A program made the position numbers and the translations under genes. A stretch of 64,000 nt of DNA from Puccinia triticina. Its lineage: Eukaryota; Basidiomycota; Pucciniomycetes; Pucciniales; Pucciniaceae. The notes under the pieces were generated by a model that worked only from the letters and a program-made list of their open reading frames with translations, did no database searches and was not told the origin of the DNA. The stretch covers positions 4,058,501-4,122,500 of the forward strand of contig NC_070574.1 of the NCBI RefSeq assembly GCF_026914185.1. Reading direction: 5' to 3'. Shown here piece by piece: positions 1 through 13,553 of this stretch (its first letter is position 1; every line of letters starts with the position of its first letter).

Positions 1-3000
1 GCCGTGGTCTCACAAGTTCAACCATTCCCAAGCCGTTCAGAAAGAAAACTGCCCATGCGCCCGTTCCGGAAAGATTGGAGGAAATCGAGCAAATCCACAG
101 TGAAGCAGAAAGTGAAGAAGAGATTGAAATTTCTAGGAAAAAAGTAACCAAAGGGGCATCAAAAAAGGTATGTTTAACATTTCTTTATCCAAGAAAAAGC
201 AACTAACAAGGGCTGATTTGTAAATAGGCCCCTTCTGGTTTGAAGCAGCAGTCAAAACGAACTGGCAAGCAAGTCAATGTTAACCTCAGCCAGGACTCGG
301 AGGAAAATAACAACCAAGTAGCCCCTTGTCCAAAAAACAATAAATCAAAAGATAGGGATGGGTTCGATCACTGCCGGCGGTACTTCTATCCTCCTGGAGA
401 AGGACCCAAACAAGTATGTATCAAAATCTAATAAGAACAATGTATCATTTTTACGTTATTATTGCATTAAAGATCCCTTCATCTTTGCACATACAGAAGC
501 CGGGTGACAAATCATATGCCTGTTGATGGTGCCCAAATAAATTCAAGGCAACCGGGCAATCTTACTATGATCTCAAGGCTCATCGTGACGGGTCCAACTA
601 CAAGGGCTCCATTTGATCGGCCTGCCCAGGACGCGCAGACGCAATCAAATCTGGCCACTCACTCCCCCCCTCCTCCGCCGAACTTGTCTCCGCGGAGGCG
701 AAATCAAATCCAAACTCAACTGGTACCCTCATTGCGTACACTACCAAAGGTCGGTTCAGCAACACGACATTGAACAAGCTGCTTGTAATCTGGATCGTCC
801 GACATTCACTCCCCTGGCTAAGACTCAAAGATTTTCTACTCCGAGTGTGCTTTGACTTCTTGTGTCTCAATTCTCAGCTACACTCTCGGGTGTGGGCTGC
901 GTCACAGGCTCACCAGCTCTATCTTGAGCAGCGTACGCAGGTCCTCAAATCAATCATGGTATGTTGCATTTGCTTTTTAATCTTTCTTATCCAATCGCTT
1001 ATTCTGATTATGTCTTATCTTTTTCTCACTACATGATAGGCTTCCGAATCAAAAATCTTGCTTGTCTCAGATGTGTGGACCACGAAAGGAAGCCACAAGG
1101 CGTTTGTTGGGATCACATGCTGCTACACCAATAAGGAATGGAAGTATAATTGCCAACATCTTGCAATCAAGTATGTCTTGTGGCATCACAATGGCAAGTA
1201 TTTGGCGTCCCCCTTCGCCAATATACTGACAAAGCATGGTCTCCATCAAAAGATAAGTTTTTTTTTTTTTATTACTGGATTTATCTAGCTTTATCAATGG
1301 GTCTACTCGCTTTACTTATTTTTTTTCTCTTGTACGTCCTTGCCCAGACCACCGACTCGGGTAGTAACAACTTTACAATGGCGAAAGCAGTATCGGCCAA
1401 GTTCCGAGCTTTTGATGCAACCAGATGGGACGTAGCCAGTAACCATCATCAATGCATTTGCCATGTCATTGCATTGATATTAGGAGCTGGTCTGAAGGCT
1501 CTCAAGCTCTTGGGAGCCATGGTAAGACCCGAAAAAAGTGATGAATACTTTCCAATGCTTGACACTATTGTTGAGGTTCAGGAGGAAGAAGAAGTGGTCG
1601 AAGAAACTGATGAAATCATAGAGATTGTAAACAATGACAATGATATCTCTGAGGATGAAACTGTCGATCCTGATGATGCCGAGGAAGAATTGCCTGAGCC
1701 GGGTTGGGAGCGCAATGAAGAACCTGATCCAAACAATCATTGTGATATCCAGGATTGGATTCACCCTTAAAAAGGTACATCAATTTCATTTCCAATTATA
1801 TAACAGTTGCATTTAGTTGAATCGGACTCTTTTTTCTGCATATTTTTGTAGTTAGATTACATATGCCAAAGGATTGCTTCTTCGCCTCAGAAGCAGGCCG
1901 AGTGGAAGTTATGGGCGGCAAAACTTGGATACAGCGGACAAGGCATTATCGGCGGGTATGGAATAAGATGGAACATTGCATATGATAGCCGACAGAGGGC
2001 TTATGAAGGAAGACGGGTAAGTGGTTGAATGATGCACAGCTGTATTCTACAAAATCCAATCCTGAGCACCTCATTCAATTCAGGTAATCAAGCAATTGTA
2101 CTTAGATAACGAAACGGACCAATACTCCAGCAAATCGGCCAGCAACCACTTTTTCAAATCTTACAAACTGACTACCCAGGAGTGGGCTGATGTGAATAGC
2201 TTGAACAATGTTTTAAAGGTATGCTCCACTTTTCTTTTTCTTCTTCTGCATTTCGGGTCACTCAGGCCCCAATTATAAACGGAATTTTGAGATTATTTTG
2301 AGATTATTTTGAAATCATTTTGAAATCAAAACCAACTTTGTTTTGAGTTCTTTTCATTTCAAAATAATCCCAAATCTCTTCAAACACACCCAGGAGGGGT
2401 GTTCAAGATTCCAGAATCTCAAAATTTTGAACAGGCAGTATGCCTGTATGGTCGCCAGGCCACTGGTGCCTCAGACCCCCCCCCATTTAATGGCTGTATT
2501 GGGTCGGCGGAGTTTGCCGGGCGGGGGTCGGCCGGCACATGAAAAAAAATTACTGCTGCAGTGCCGATATACCCGATTGCCTCAACGTTCCACGATTGGA
2601 TCGCAGTCACTACAAAAATCCCGATGGCCTACCGTTACAAACACCTGCAGGCAAACCAAATTCCCCAGAAAACCCGGGACCACCAGGGGGAATATGATCC
2701 TGACCTTGGCGGCGGAGGCAAGGGAAAAAACGCTTGGCTTCAATCTTGGCGCTGATGATCCGAATGTCCATGGAGGCGGCCGCGCAGGAAATGTCACACC
2801 ATTCAGCCAAGGCTGAACAGGCAAGCTGTATTCTATCCAGCTTGCCTGTGTCACAGACATCTCGCCCCTGCCTGCCCACTCCGGCAGGCTACTTGCTCAG
2901 GGATGCACAAATGTTTATATGTGCACCCTGTTGTTTGAAGCTTTTCCGAGAGAATTTTGAAATCAAAAATCTTTCATCTTGATTTCATTTTTGTTTTGAA

Positions 3001-3985
3001 ATTCTTTTCGAATACTTTCAAAATAAAACTCAAAAATCAGTTTATAATTGGGGCCTCAACTTATCAATTCCCCTTGCCAAAATGCAGGAGTTTCTAGAGA
3101 TCACAAAAAGGATCGAGGGCGATGGCCCATACTTGCCAATGGTTTTGTTTGAGTACATCCGCCTGCTGGACTCTTTGGAAAAAAAGAAGAGGGCAGCGGC
3201 GTTCACTCCTTTGGAATCTATGTTTGATCCAATGATCAAGATTGCCAATAAATATCTCAACCTGGCTCTAGAATGTGATACCGTTTTCATTGCCACTTAC
3301 CTTCACCCCGCCTGGAGGCTCATGTTGTTCACCAACCAATTTGCAGATCACCAAGACAGAATTCTCGAACTTGTCACTGAAAAACTCAACAAGCGCAACT
3401 TGCTACTCAAGTCACTCAAACCAGAACCACTATCACAAAAGGCAACTCAATCCAAATCTAATCAAACTCCGAACGACTCAGACAGCGGCGCAGATGAATT
3501 CAACTACTACCCTCCCAACAGAGAAACTAGCGAGGTTAATACCGAGATGGACCGATACAACAATGGGGAGTTCCCCATGGGCCAAAAAGAATGCGCATTG
3601 GGCTGGTGGAAGGTAAATCATCTCATTCTCACTTAATATTCTCACTTGGGCAGTTTCTAATGTGTTTATCTCTCTTTCAGGTGCACAGCAAAGATTTCCC
3701 AGTCATGGGTTCTCTGGCAAGAGATTATCTTGCTTGTGCAGCCAGTTCTGCCAGTGTTGAGCAAACGTTTTCAGCCGCTGCTCAAGTTTGTGCATCTGGA
3801 CAATCTGGGCTGGCAGTCCGAACTATCAAACGATGTATCAGCAGTCACATGTGGCTGCGTAACTCGGTCAAGTTAGGTGGAAATTTTTCAGACTGTCAAG
3901 ACGTCATTGACGCGGCCGCAAACACCCCAAAGTTTATCAAGTACAAGGTAAAGAAAAACAAGAAATGTCGCGCCATCAGAGACTA
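1..3985 (+). pseudogene. hAT-family transposase, decayed, 5' end outside the window
   Basis: Split-exon gene on the plus strand. Exons inferred from frame and splice sites: 1-167, 228-413, 497-958, 1040 onward, further pieces near 1350-1770, 1851-2018 and 2085-2218, then 3085-3613 and 3681-3985. The third exon carries a BED-like zinc finger (C-x2-C, then a His). The next has the hAT signature SDVWTTKGSHKAFVGI, then TTDSGSNN. The last exon (HSKDFPVMGSLARDYLACAA, then SSASVEQTFSAA) is the C-terminal hAT dimerisation domain, so function as a cut-and-paste transposase is well supported by family. Decay: in-frame TGA at 524-526 (in the zinc finger) and 614-616, each explained by CGA>TGA, and a TAA near 1768. 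One donor reads ATAAGT instead of GTAAGT (after 1254). An unrelated inverted-repeat element sits in the intron 2219-3084. The element's own termini were not located. Confidence 0.85.
2265..3055. mobile_element. Non-autonomous inverted-repeat element (791 bp) inside a hAT intron
   Basis: Perfect 16-bp terminal inverted repeats: GGCCCCAATTATAAAC at 2265-2280 and its reverse complement at 3040-3055. TCA is duplicated at 2262-2264 and 3056-3058, consistent with a 3-bp target duplication as in PIF/Harbinger elements. The subterminal DNA is rich in TTTTGAAATC-type repeats on both sides. No transposase is encoded; the open frames inside match nothing I recognise. Because the insertion lies between a donor (2219) and an acceptor (about 3084) it need not have broken the host transposase. 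Confidence 0.75.
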
Positions 3986-4059
3986 GTTGTAGTAGCCTTT
4001 TTCCCCATATGCTTGCTTTAGTTGTTATGTTTCTCTTCCCCCGCGCCCCCAATTGAAAA

Positions 4060-4390
4060 AAGGGATCTTGCCTCCCATTGTTACTTCCTCGCTTTGACCG
4101 CTGCCAGGCCGCTACAAAAGCGGGATATTCATACCGCTTTTTCCTGCCCCCCTTATTCAAAAGCGGGTTTGAGACCGCTGCATAACCGCTACAAAAGCGG
4201 GAAGCGCGCTTTTTCACCGCTAAAGTTAGCGCGCTTCCCGCTACACGGCCGCTAAAAAAGCCCGCTTTATAAACGGGCCGCTTTTTTCCCAGCCCAAAAA
4301 GCAAAAGCGCAGCGGCCCAGGCCGCTAAGTTCAGCGCAGCAAAGCGGCCGCCAAAACCGCTGCACTTTGCGCTTCACTGCGCTTTCTGCA
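4060..4390. repeat. AGCGG/GCGCTA palindromic tract
   Basis: Dense alternation of AAAAGCGG and CCGCTTTT with GCGC cores, giving many short hairpins. Similar tracts recur near 10770-10900, 34830-34975, 37371-37835, 46754-47229, the ends of 52898-55086, 59815-60190 and 60296-60430. Here no clear terminal repeat or target duplication is visible, so boundaries are approximate. No coding potential seen. Confidence 0.6.
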
Positions 4391-5295
4391 GTGAAGTGGT
4401 TACACCATTGGGCATAGACTGGGTGTTTGTGTATGTGGTGGTGGAAGTCTGGTTGGCTGGGATTGGCAGGACTGACTGGGCAAGCCAGAAAAGGGCTGTG
4501 GGAGTGGGTAGCGCTGGGGGCTGGTGCTGCTGCTGGCTGGGTGTGTGATCTGGGTGTGCTGGCAGTGGAGGTGATGGTGGTGCTGGTTGAGTTGGGGGTA
4601 ATCAGGGCTTACCTTGCCACAAGGGGACACGGTTTTTTTTGGGGGGGGTAAAGCAAAGGAAACCTAACCGGGTGGAGCCGTTTGACAGTGATGAGACCCA
4701 CAATGGCCGCGCTACAAGCATATGTAAAAGCATAAGCGGAGCAGCTGTGGAATCAGCATCACAGAAATTGACAAGTGTGGCTTCCACGGCACACAAAAGC
4801 TACTCTTGTGGACTCCACTGCAAATAAATTGACTTGTGGGGAGTCAACTGAAGTTTTCTTGTTGGAGTGACGAGGATACAAGACCCCTGTCCATTTCCAA
4901 TGGGGAGCCCACAATTGCTGGGGGCATGGTGAATTCCATGTTGGTTTCACCAATCTGGTGTCACCCGTTGGATCCACACTGCCTTGCGGTAAGAAGTACC
5001 CCCGGCGTGTACACAAGAAATTGCAAACATAGTATGTTTGTGATTTCTTGTGTTGTGTATGTTATATGTTTAACATACATACACAAAGATACAGTCAAAC
5101 CCTTGAAACCGTACATGTACCCCTTGGTGGACAGAATTTGCTATGTGGTTACAAGGGTTAGCTGCAGGCCAAAATTAAATTTTGGTGGACCCAAATCAGT
5201 ATGTGGTTTGGGAGGTTATGCCCTTATACAAGTATGCGGTTTCACAGGTTTGACTGTGCTGCAATCAAACTGAAACTATCCTGGCCCTGATCGAT
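4391..5295. other. Intergenic, no gene seen
   Basis: G/T-biased DNA (4400-4620), a run of eight T then eight G at about 4632-4647, and short inverted repeats: ACACAAGAAATTGCAAACAT near 5012 is mirrored by its near-complement near 5034-5053, and CAGTCAAACC near 5092 by GGTTTGACTG near 5248. No conserved protein in any frame. Likely an unnamed inverted-repeat element. Confidence 0.4.
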
Positions 5296-5300
5296 CTACC

Positions 5301-5479
5301 TGAAGAGATGAGATCTCAGGATATGGCTAGAAGTGATGGAAAGACTCCCCCAAGGGGAAAAAATATGATTGCGAGATGTGGCAAATATATATACAACAAG
5401 CTTATGTAATTGGTTTGGTGAGAAGAAAATACATAAAAACCTGGCAGATACGTAATAATGGAAATGACCTGCCATAACA
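5301..5479 (-). repeat. 3' LTR of the copia element
   Basis: 179-bp direct repeat of 10521-10699 with two mismatches. Termini TG...CA. Preceded (minus-strand sense) by the polypurine tract at 5480-5490. Confidence 0.95.
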
Positions 5480-5490
5480 CTCCCCCCCTC
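5480..5490 (-). other. Polypurine tract of the copia element
   Basis: On the minus strand GAGGGGGGGAG lies directly against the 3' LTR, the position where plus-strand DNA synthesis is primed in LTR retrotransposons. Confidence 0.85.
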
Positions 5491-5783
5491 AACAAACCCA
5501 GAAAAGAGAAAACAACAGAAAGGAAACACAATCATAAAAACACACAAAATAAAAGAGAAGATTGAATGAGAAAAAAATCGCAACGCAACAAACAAAAAAA
5601 AGAAGAGCAGAGGTGGATTGATAGGGAAAATGATAAAGATGACAACAAGCGTAAGAGAAGAGAAGAAACAAAACAGGGAAAAGATCCAGAAATCCAAAGA
5701 AAGAATTGACGGAAACGGCAATTGACCTAAGAAACGCCGAACCCAAAAAATAAAGCATAATTGGTTAATTACTGTTGAACCAA

Positions 5784-8700
5784 TCAGTCCGGGTTGAGCG
5801 GAGATCCAGGAAGGAGACGGACAATTGCGGGGGGCGTATGATCATCGCAGCTAGCGCATACATTCCCCCCAATACTTGCCAAAGCGGGAGACGGGCTCCG
5901 CAGACCCATCTGAGTGGCAAACTCTGAGACTTTCCTCCAACCAAGCGCCTTAGTGAAAATGTCGGCGAGTTGGTCATTGGTTGAGATCCATTGGAGCCGG
6001 ACTTTCTGCTGGTAGAGCAACTCGTTGATGATGTGGAACTCTCAATCAATGTGTCGGTGTTCCTTGCGCGTACCGCAATCCTTGCTGATGTAAACCGCAG
6101 CCTTGTTGTCCGAAAGGATGAGAGGAGGCGAGACCGGAAGGAGATGAGAGATAAGACTTGAGACGTAGCAGGCGTCCTTCGACGCGAAGGATAGAGCCAT
6201 GTACTCCGCCTGACAGGTTGACCGTGCGCAGCATGACTGCCGCTTGGACACCCAGGAAACCGGAGCACCCCAGGCCGTTGAGATGAAGCCATGGACAGAC
6301 CTGGAACCCTCACCGCCCCAATTCGCGTCGGCAAAAGTTTTGACGCAGTCGACAGCGTCACCTCCAGCAATGATGGGCAAGGAAGCCTTCGCTGTGTACC
6401 GGATTTAGCTGACTAGATGACCAAGCGCAGACCAATGATTGTCATCTGGAGCCATAGAGAATCGTGCGAGGAAGTTGACAGCGAAAGTGATGTCCGGACG
6501 AGAGCCCTGGGACAAATAAAGAAGGCAACCGATCACGGAAAGGTAAGCTCGATCCATTTCAACAGACGGGTTAGACAGTAGGTCGGAAGAGACAATGGGA
6601 GTGCGAGTCTTGATGGCCGATGGTATGAGGCTAGTGGTTTTCTCAACAAGAAGCGGCTGATCAATGCGAAAACCCCCGGGCACCTCTTTGACACAAAGCC
6701 CAACAATGCTGGACAGTGTTGAATCCCATTTAAGATCCAGGACTTCGTCGAGAGAATCGCGGAGGCGTGCCAATAGAGAAGGAGAACTTGCCGTGAAGAG
6801 GCCATCATCAACATGCACCCAAAGGAAAGCCAAGTCTTCTCCTTTGCGGTAGACGTACGTGGATTGATCCTCCAAGTTGGCATGAAATCCAATCAGCGCC
6901 AAGCGTTGCTTGAGATGAAGCCACCAGCATCTGCTGGCTTGCCAAGTACCGTAGAGTGCTTTGCGAAGCTTGAGGACACAGTTGGGAGAGACGTTGACGC
7001 CCGGCGGCGGTCAAATGTAAACATCATAGTCAATGTCACTATGAAGGAAAGCGGATTTCACGTCAAAGGAGGCAACCGGCCAAGAAAACCGAGACGCGAT
7101 TGCAAGAAGGACCCTGAGAGAAGTGAAGGTTGGTGTTGGGGCAAAAGTTTCCCCGACGTTGACGCCGTGAATTTGACGGAAACCCTGAGCCACAATGCAA
7201 GCCTTAAACCGTATAATCTCGCCTTCCTGGTTTCTTTTGAGAGCAAAAACCCAACGACAGTTGAGTATCTCTAGATTTTTGGAGAAAGGAACTTCTTCCC
7301 AAACTTCAAGCGAGACCATCATGTCGATCTCGGCTTCGCAGGCTTCTAGCCACTCCCTTCCACGCTCTGACTTGAGGGCTTGATGATATGTCTCCGGGGC
7401 ATCGGAGATGAAAGGGGAAACGGAGACTGCAGATTCAAGACAAGCATCCTGCACATCGAACTCCTTCATTAGAGAAAAATCGCCTAACTGTTGGACCAAG
7501 ATAGAGTTGAGAACGGAAGTCAAGTTGGATGATGTAGACAAGGAACACGGCAACTCCTCTTCATGAAAGACAACCGATCCCCCTCGCTCCAGCTTGTTCG
7601 AAACCGGATCCCATAGTATCCAACCATGGGCCACATCCGAAATCCCTACGTGAATCAATGACTTTGCCCAAGGAACAAACTGCTTGGGGTAATTTAAGTC
7701 ATGCAGATAAGCCCGGCATCCAAAGACTTGAACCATGTCGAGGGAGGGTTTCAGCCGCATGCACAACTCGTAGGGTGTTTTGGATGAATCGCCGTGGACA
7801 ACCCGGTTGAAGACAAAGGCCGCCTGCTTGAGCGCCAAAAACCAGAGTTGAGGTGGAAGATTAGCATGAACAAGGAGTGTCCTGGCCATGTCGAGCAAGG
7901 AGCGATTGGTGCGCTCTACGTTACCATTTTGATGGTGTTCATACGGGATGGACATCTCATGTCGGACGTGATTCGACCGGAGAAATTCATTGAATTTGTT
8001 TGAAACAAACTCGCCGCCATTGTCCAATCGGATGCAGAAAACATCGTGCCCAGTATGTTTCTTGAAGTTTAGAATCCAGTCAGTGACAGACTGAGCAGCG
8101 TCAGCCTTGCGTTTTAAACCAAAAATCAAGGTCATCCGAGAGAAAAGATCATGGATTACAAGACCGTAAACGCTCCCATCAAGTGCCTCAGGAAAAGGCC
8201 CAACCAGATCCACTGCAACGACTGATCCCGGTTTGTCAACAATTGACCGCGAAGGAGATGCAACTGGCACATGCCGGCTTTTAGCCAAAGAACATGAGTT
8301 GCATTTTCGTTGAGTAGAGTTGAAACGGCGGAGAGGTAAACCATATACAGCATCATGAAAAATAGAGTGGTTGAGAGTTCTGGCTGACAAATGGCCCATT
8401 CGTAGATGCCAAACACGAGAAGGGACAGAGGAGAACAGAGCAGCAGAGGAAGAAACCGGTGAGGCGGATGGAGAAGGGGAACAGCGAGTAGAGATAAACC
8501 AACGATAATTTTCGGAATAGGTTGGGAAAACATGAGACGACTGCTTGAAAATGAATTTGTCGTTGAGTAGCAAAACCGTCCCATCCCACCGAGAAAACCA
8601 CCCAACGGACAATACAGTACCCCTTACGTCGGGACAGTACAGAACATTGCTTAGTCTGATTGGGCCTCGAGACGTTTCAAAAACGGCATCGCCAACGCCC

Positions 8701-10370
8701 CCTACGGGAAGGCATTCTTCCGAAGCAACACGAAGCCGTATGTTAGTCGGAAGGAGAGTGACAAATGAAGTGCGGCAAGACGTTACATGATTTGTAGCCC
8801 CTGTGTCGACTAAGATGTCTCCCGAGTTCTCAGGAGTTGCTGAAATTGAAGCCAAGGAGTTGTCCGGGGATACCATTTGGTTCGAGAGATAGGCTGATTT
8901 CTTCGGCCTCCATCCGGGATTGGACTTGCGAGGATCATCCAAAGGTGGAAGTCCATTTTTTGAGCGCGGACAGTCAGGAGCCCAATGGCCCCAGTCCCAG
9001 CAGGAAGTACATGGAAATTCAGGAGTAATGTTGACCTGACCCCATGAGTCCGCCGGTAGAGACCCACGGCTGTTATTGCCCGATTGACCTCCGCGACCAG
9101 GTGAACCACGACCCAAACGTCCTCCTCGAGAGCGACCACTCCTGCCACGCTGACCTGACATCGCCATGACCAAAGGTTGTGATCCGTTTCTGCCGGCTTG
9201 TTGGCCTGCACATAGCGCCACGTCCAAAACATCATTGGCAGAGATTGAAATTCCGGGAGAAATGGTGAGCCGGGCGTCGATGGAGTTAGCAACTTCATTG
9301 TGAGTCTGGCGGAGTCGGGAATGAAAAATTAAGGCCAGAATGTTATTGGTGGTCCATCCTCCCAGGCGGTTTTCCAGATCAAGCAACTCCCTTTTGAACA
9401 ACTCAAAACTGGCAGACGCCGATGCAGCCACGTCCTCAGGGTTCTGATTCAAGTCAGACCATTGGCTGACCATTCGAGACCATGAAGACCTGGAGAACCG
9501 AGATGCGAGAGAAGTCCATGCACCATGTGCTGTCATGCCGTTGAGTGATGCCCTAAGAGCCGAATCAATGGAATGTTTGATGGCCGTTAGGACACCAAAG
9601 GCAGTTGCCGCGTCCTCATTGTGGCGGTCCTTTGCCAGGTAGTCATCACGTTTGGTGACCGATGCGATCGATTCTTGTAGAGCTGCCAACCAGTGAGGAA
9701 AATTGGAACCGTCCAGAGCCAGATGGAGGTTGATTTTCTCGCCGAGTTCTTGCCATTTGAGATGACTGGTGACCAACGAGGATGCGTGACTGTTAGCCCT
9801 GGCCGTTTCGTTGATCATCCTAATTAGAAGGACCTTCAGAACGTCCTCATTCAAACCAGCCAGTCCACGATCGCCCATTGCTTTGTGAAGTAATTTGTTG
9901 GTTGACGAGTCAACTCCAAGATTGGAAGGAGGGGCCGGAGGATCCACGACAGGTTCGGCGGAAGATGCGGAAGCTTTTCCTTTGTCAAGGGAACTAGGAT
10001 GGGTGTCAGGGGAAGGGGACGACTTTGGAACTGAACCTGCGACGGCGGGGGTGGGAACCGCCGGCTGAGATTTGGATGATGTCCGGAAAGAGGGTCACAT
10101 GGCACTTGTTTGGGAAAAGGCAGGCGGAGGGGGGTTGATGGTAGACAAAGGGACGTAGATGGGGTTGTCGGAGGGAAAGGCGCCAGGAACTACAGAGTTC
10201 GAGCTTCCTTTGTCGTCGGACATAGAAAGATTAACAGAATGAAACGATGATGGAGATGATTCAGAAGACCGCGAAAGGTTAGGTGATATCGGGGTCTGGG
10301 TGGGTGTAACTCTAGCAGTACTGAAGTCAGGGATGATGACTTCTGGGTTGCGTGATTGAGTATGAACCAT
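5784..10370 (-). pseudogene. copia gag-pol polyprotein, one frame with four stops
   Basis: A single frame of 1,529 codons from an ATG at 10370 to the stop at 5784, with no frameshift. Domains in order: Gag with zinc knuckle C-x2-C-x4-H-x4-C (CTSCWDWGHWAPDC); protease DTGA; pre-integrase HLRMGHLSARTL; integrase with the D,D,E residues in VAVDLVGPF, RLDNGGEF and GNVERTNRS; reverse transcriptase with CRWVFALKRN, FDVKSAFLH and VHVDD in place of the usual YVDD; RNase H with FADANWGG and SDNKAA, ending near ADIFTKAL. Stops interrupt it at 10095-10097 (TGA), 7011-7013 (TGA), 6405-6407 (TAA, where Tyr is usual) and 6042-6044 (TGA). All three TGA fit loss of a CGA. The enzyme set would reverse-transcribe and integrate the element if intact. 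Confidence 0.93.
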
Positions 10371-10500
10371 AAAATAAGATTTAGCAGCCACAGGAAGAAC
10401 AAACTTTGCTATGAGATGATGCCAAGCTTTGTCGGTGGTGCTAGAGGTTAAAAGTATAAAGAGGAACTCTAATGGGTGATACAGAGTCTATCCCGCTGGT

Positions 10501-10520
10501 GACAGCGCGGGCTCATAACC
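10501..10520 (-). other. Primer-binding site: half-tRNA initiator Met type
   Basis: Directly inside the 5' LTR the minus strand reads GGTTATGAGCCCGCGCTG. It complements the anticodon stem-loop of initiator tRNA-Met (fungal tRNA-iMet carries GGGCUCAUAACC), not a tRNA 3' CCA end. Drosophila copia and yeast Ty5 are known to prime from such an internal cut of tRNA-iMet. The assignment is by match to remembered tRNA sequence. Confidence 0.75.
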
Positions 10521-10699
10521 TGAAGAGATGAGATCTCAGGATATGGCTAGAAGTGATGGAAAGACTCCCCCATGGGGAAAAAATATGATTGCGAGATGTG
10601 GCGAATATATATACAACAAGCTTATGTAATTGGTTTGGTGAGAAGAAAATACATAAAAACCTGGCAGATACGTAATAATGGAAATGACCTGCCATAACA
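10521..10699 (-). repeat. 5' LTR of the copia element
   Basis: 179 bp, two mismatches to 5301-5479. Followed on the plus strand by the second CTACC target duplication (10700-10704) and preceded by the primer site. Confidence 0.95.
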
Positions 10700-10704
10700 C
10701 TACC

Positions 10705-11146
10705 GACCGCCTTTTGTGCTCTTATAGCAAGAAACAACTCACCATAATAGTGGTTCTTAGGAATAAAGTCGCGCTACAACAGCGATCTTGACGCTACTGG
10801 AGCGACAAGCGCAGCGGCAGCCCGCTCTCTGCTGCTAAAGACAACAATCTCTCCAGGCCAATCAGCGGAAAGCGAAGCGGCAGGACCGCTTTGAGAATAG
10901 CTTAGCGAGGTGGCAGCCAGTTTGCTGTACTTTCTTGTAGCTCTTGTGCTGTTGGTTTGATCCGATATTATCTTCAAGGTGCTGGAGTCTGACGTAGGAG
11001 TTCATGGGTTTTTTGTCTTGTATCCTTGAAGCCTGCCGGTGGGGGTTGGTTGAGGGTTTTTTGTTTTGTTTCCGGAGGGTGGTTGGAAGTGGAAGGGTTT
11101 TCCTGCGCTTGGCCCGCCATCGACTGCCCCTCCGCCCCCGCCAGCG
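10705..11146. other. Intergenic, AGCGG-rich then upstream region of the zinc transporter
   Basis: 10770-10900 holds short CGCTACTGGAGCG/AGCGGCAGC palindromes like those at 4060-4390. The rest (10900-11146) is the likely promoter and 5' leader of the gene starting at 11147. No conserved coding sequence. Confidence 0.4.

Positions 11147-13553
<2,407 letters not shown>

Larger units (their letters stand above)
5301..10699 (-). mobile_element. Ty1/copia LTR retrotransposon, complete in structure
   Basis: 5,399-bp element on the minus strand. LTRs of 179 bp (10521-10699 is the 5' LTR, 5301-5479 the 3' LTR) start with TG and end with CA on the plus strand and differ at two sites (5353/10573 and 5383/10603). 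A 5-bp target duplication CTACC flanks it at 5296-5300 and 10700-10704. Primer site, gag-pol frame and polypurine tract are in canonical order. Integrase precedes reverse transcriptase, which defines copia. The close LTR match implies recent insertion, yet the reading frame has four stops, so this copy needs another element's proteins to move. Confidence 0.95.

Noticed and set aside
2343..2816. 157-codon open frame
   Set aside because: Lies within the inverted-repeat element in the hAT intron; no transposase motif.
5296..5721. Hydrophobic minus-strand open frame
   Set aside because: Made from the A-rich 3' region, polypurine tract and LTR of the copia element.
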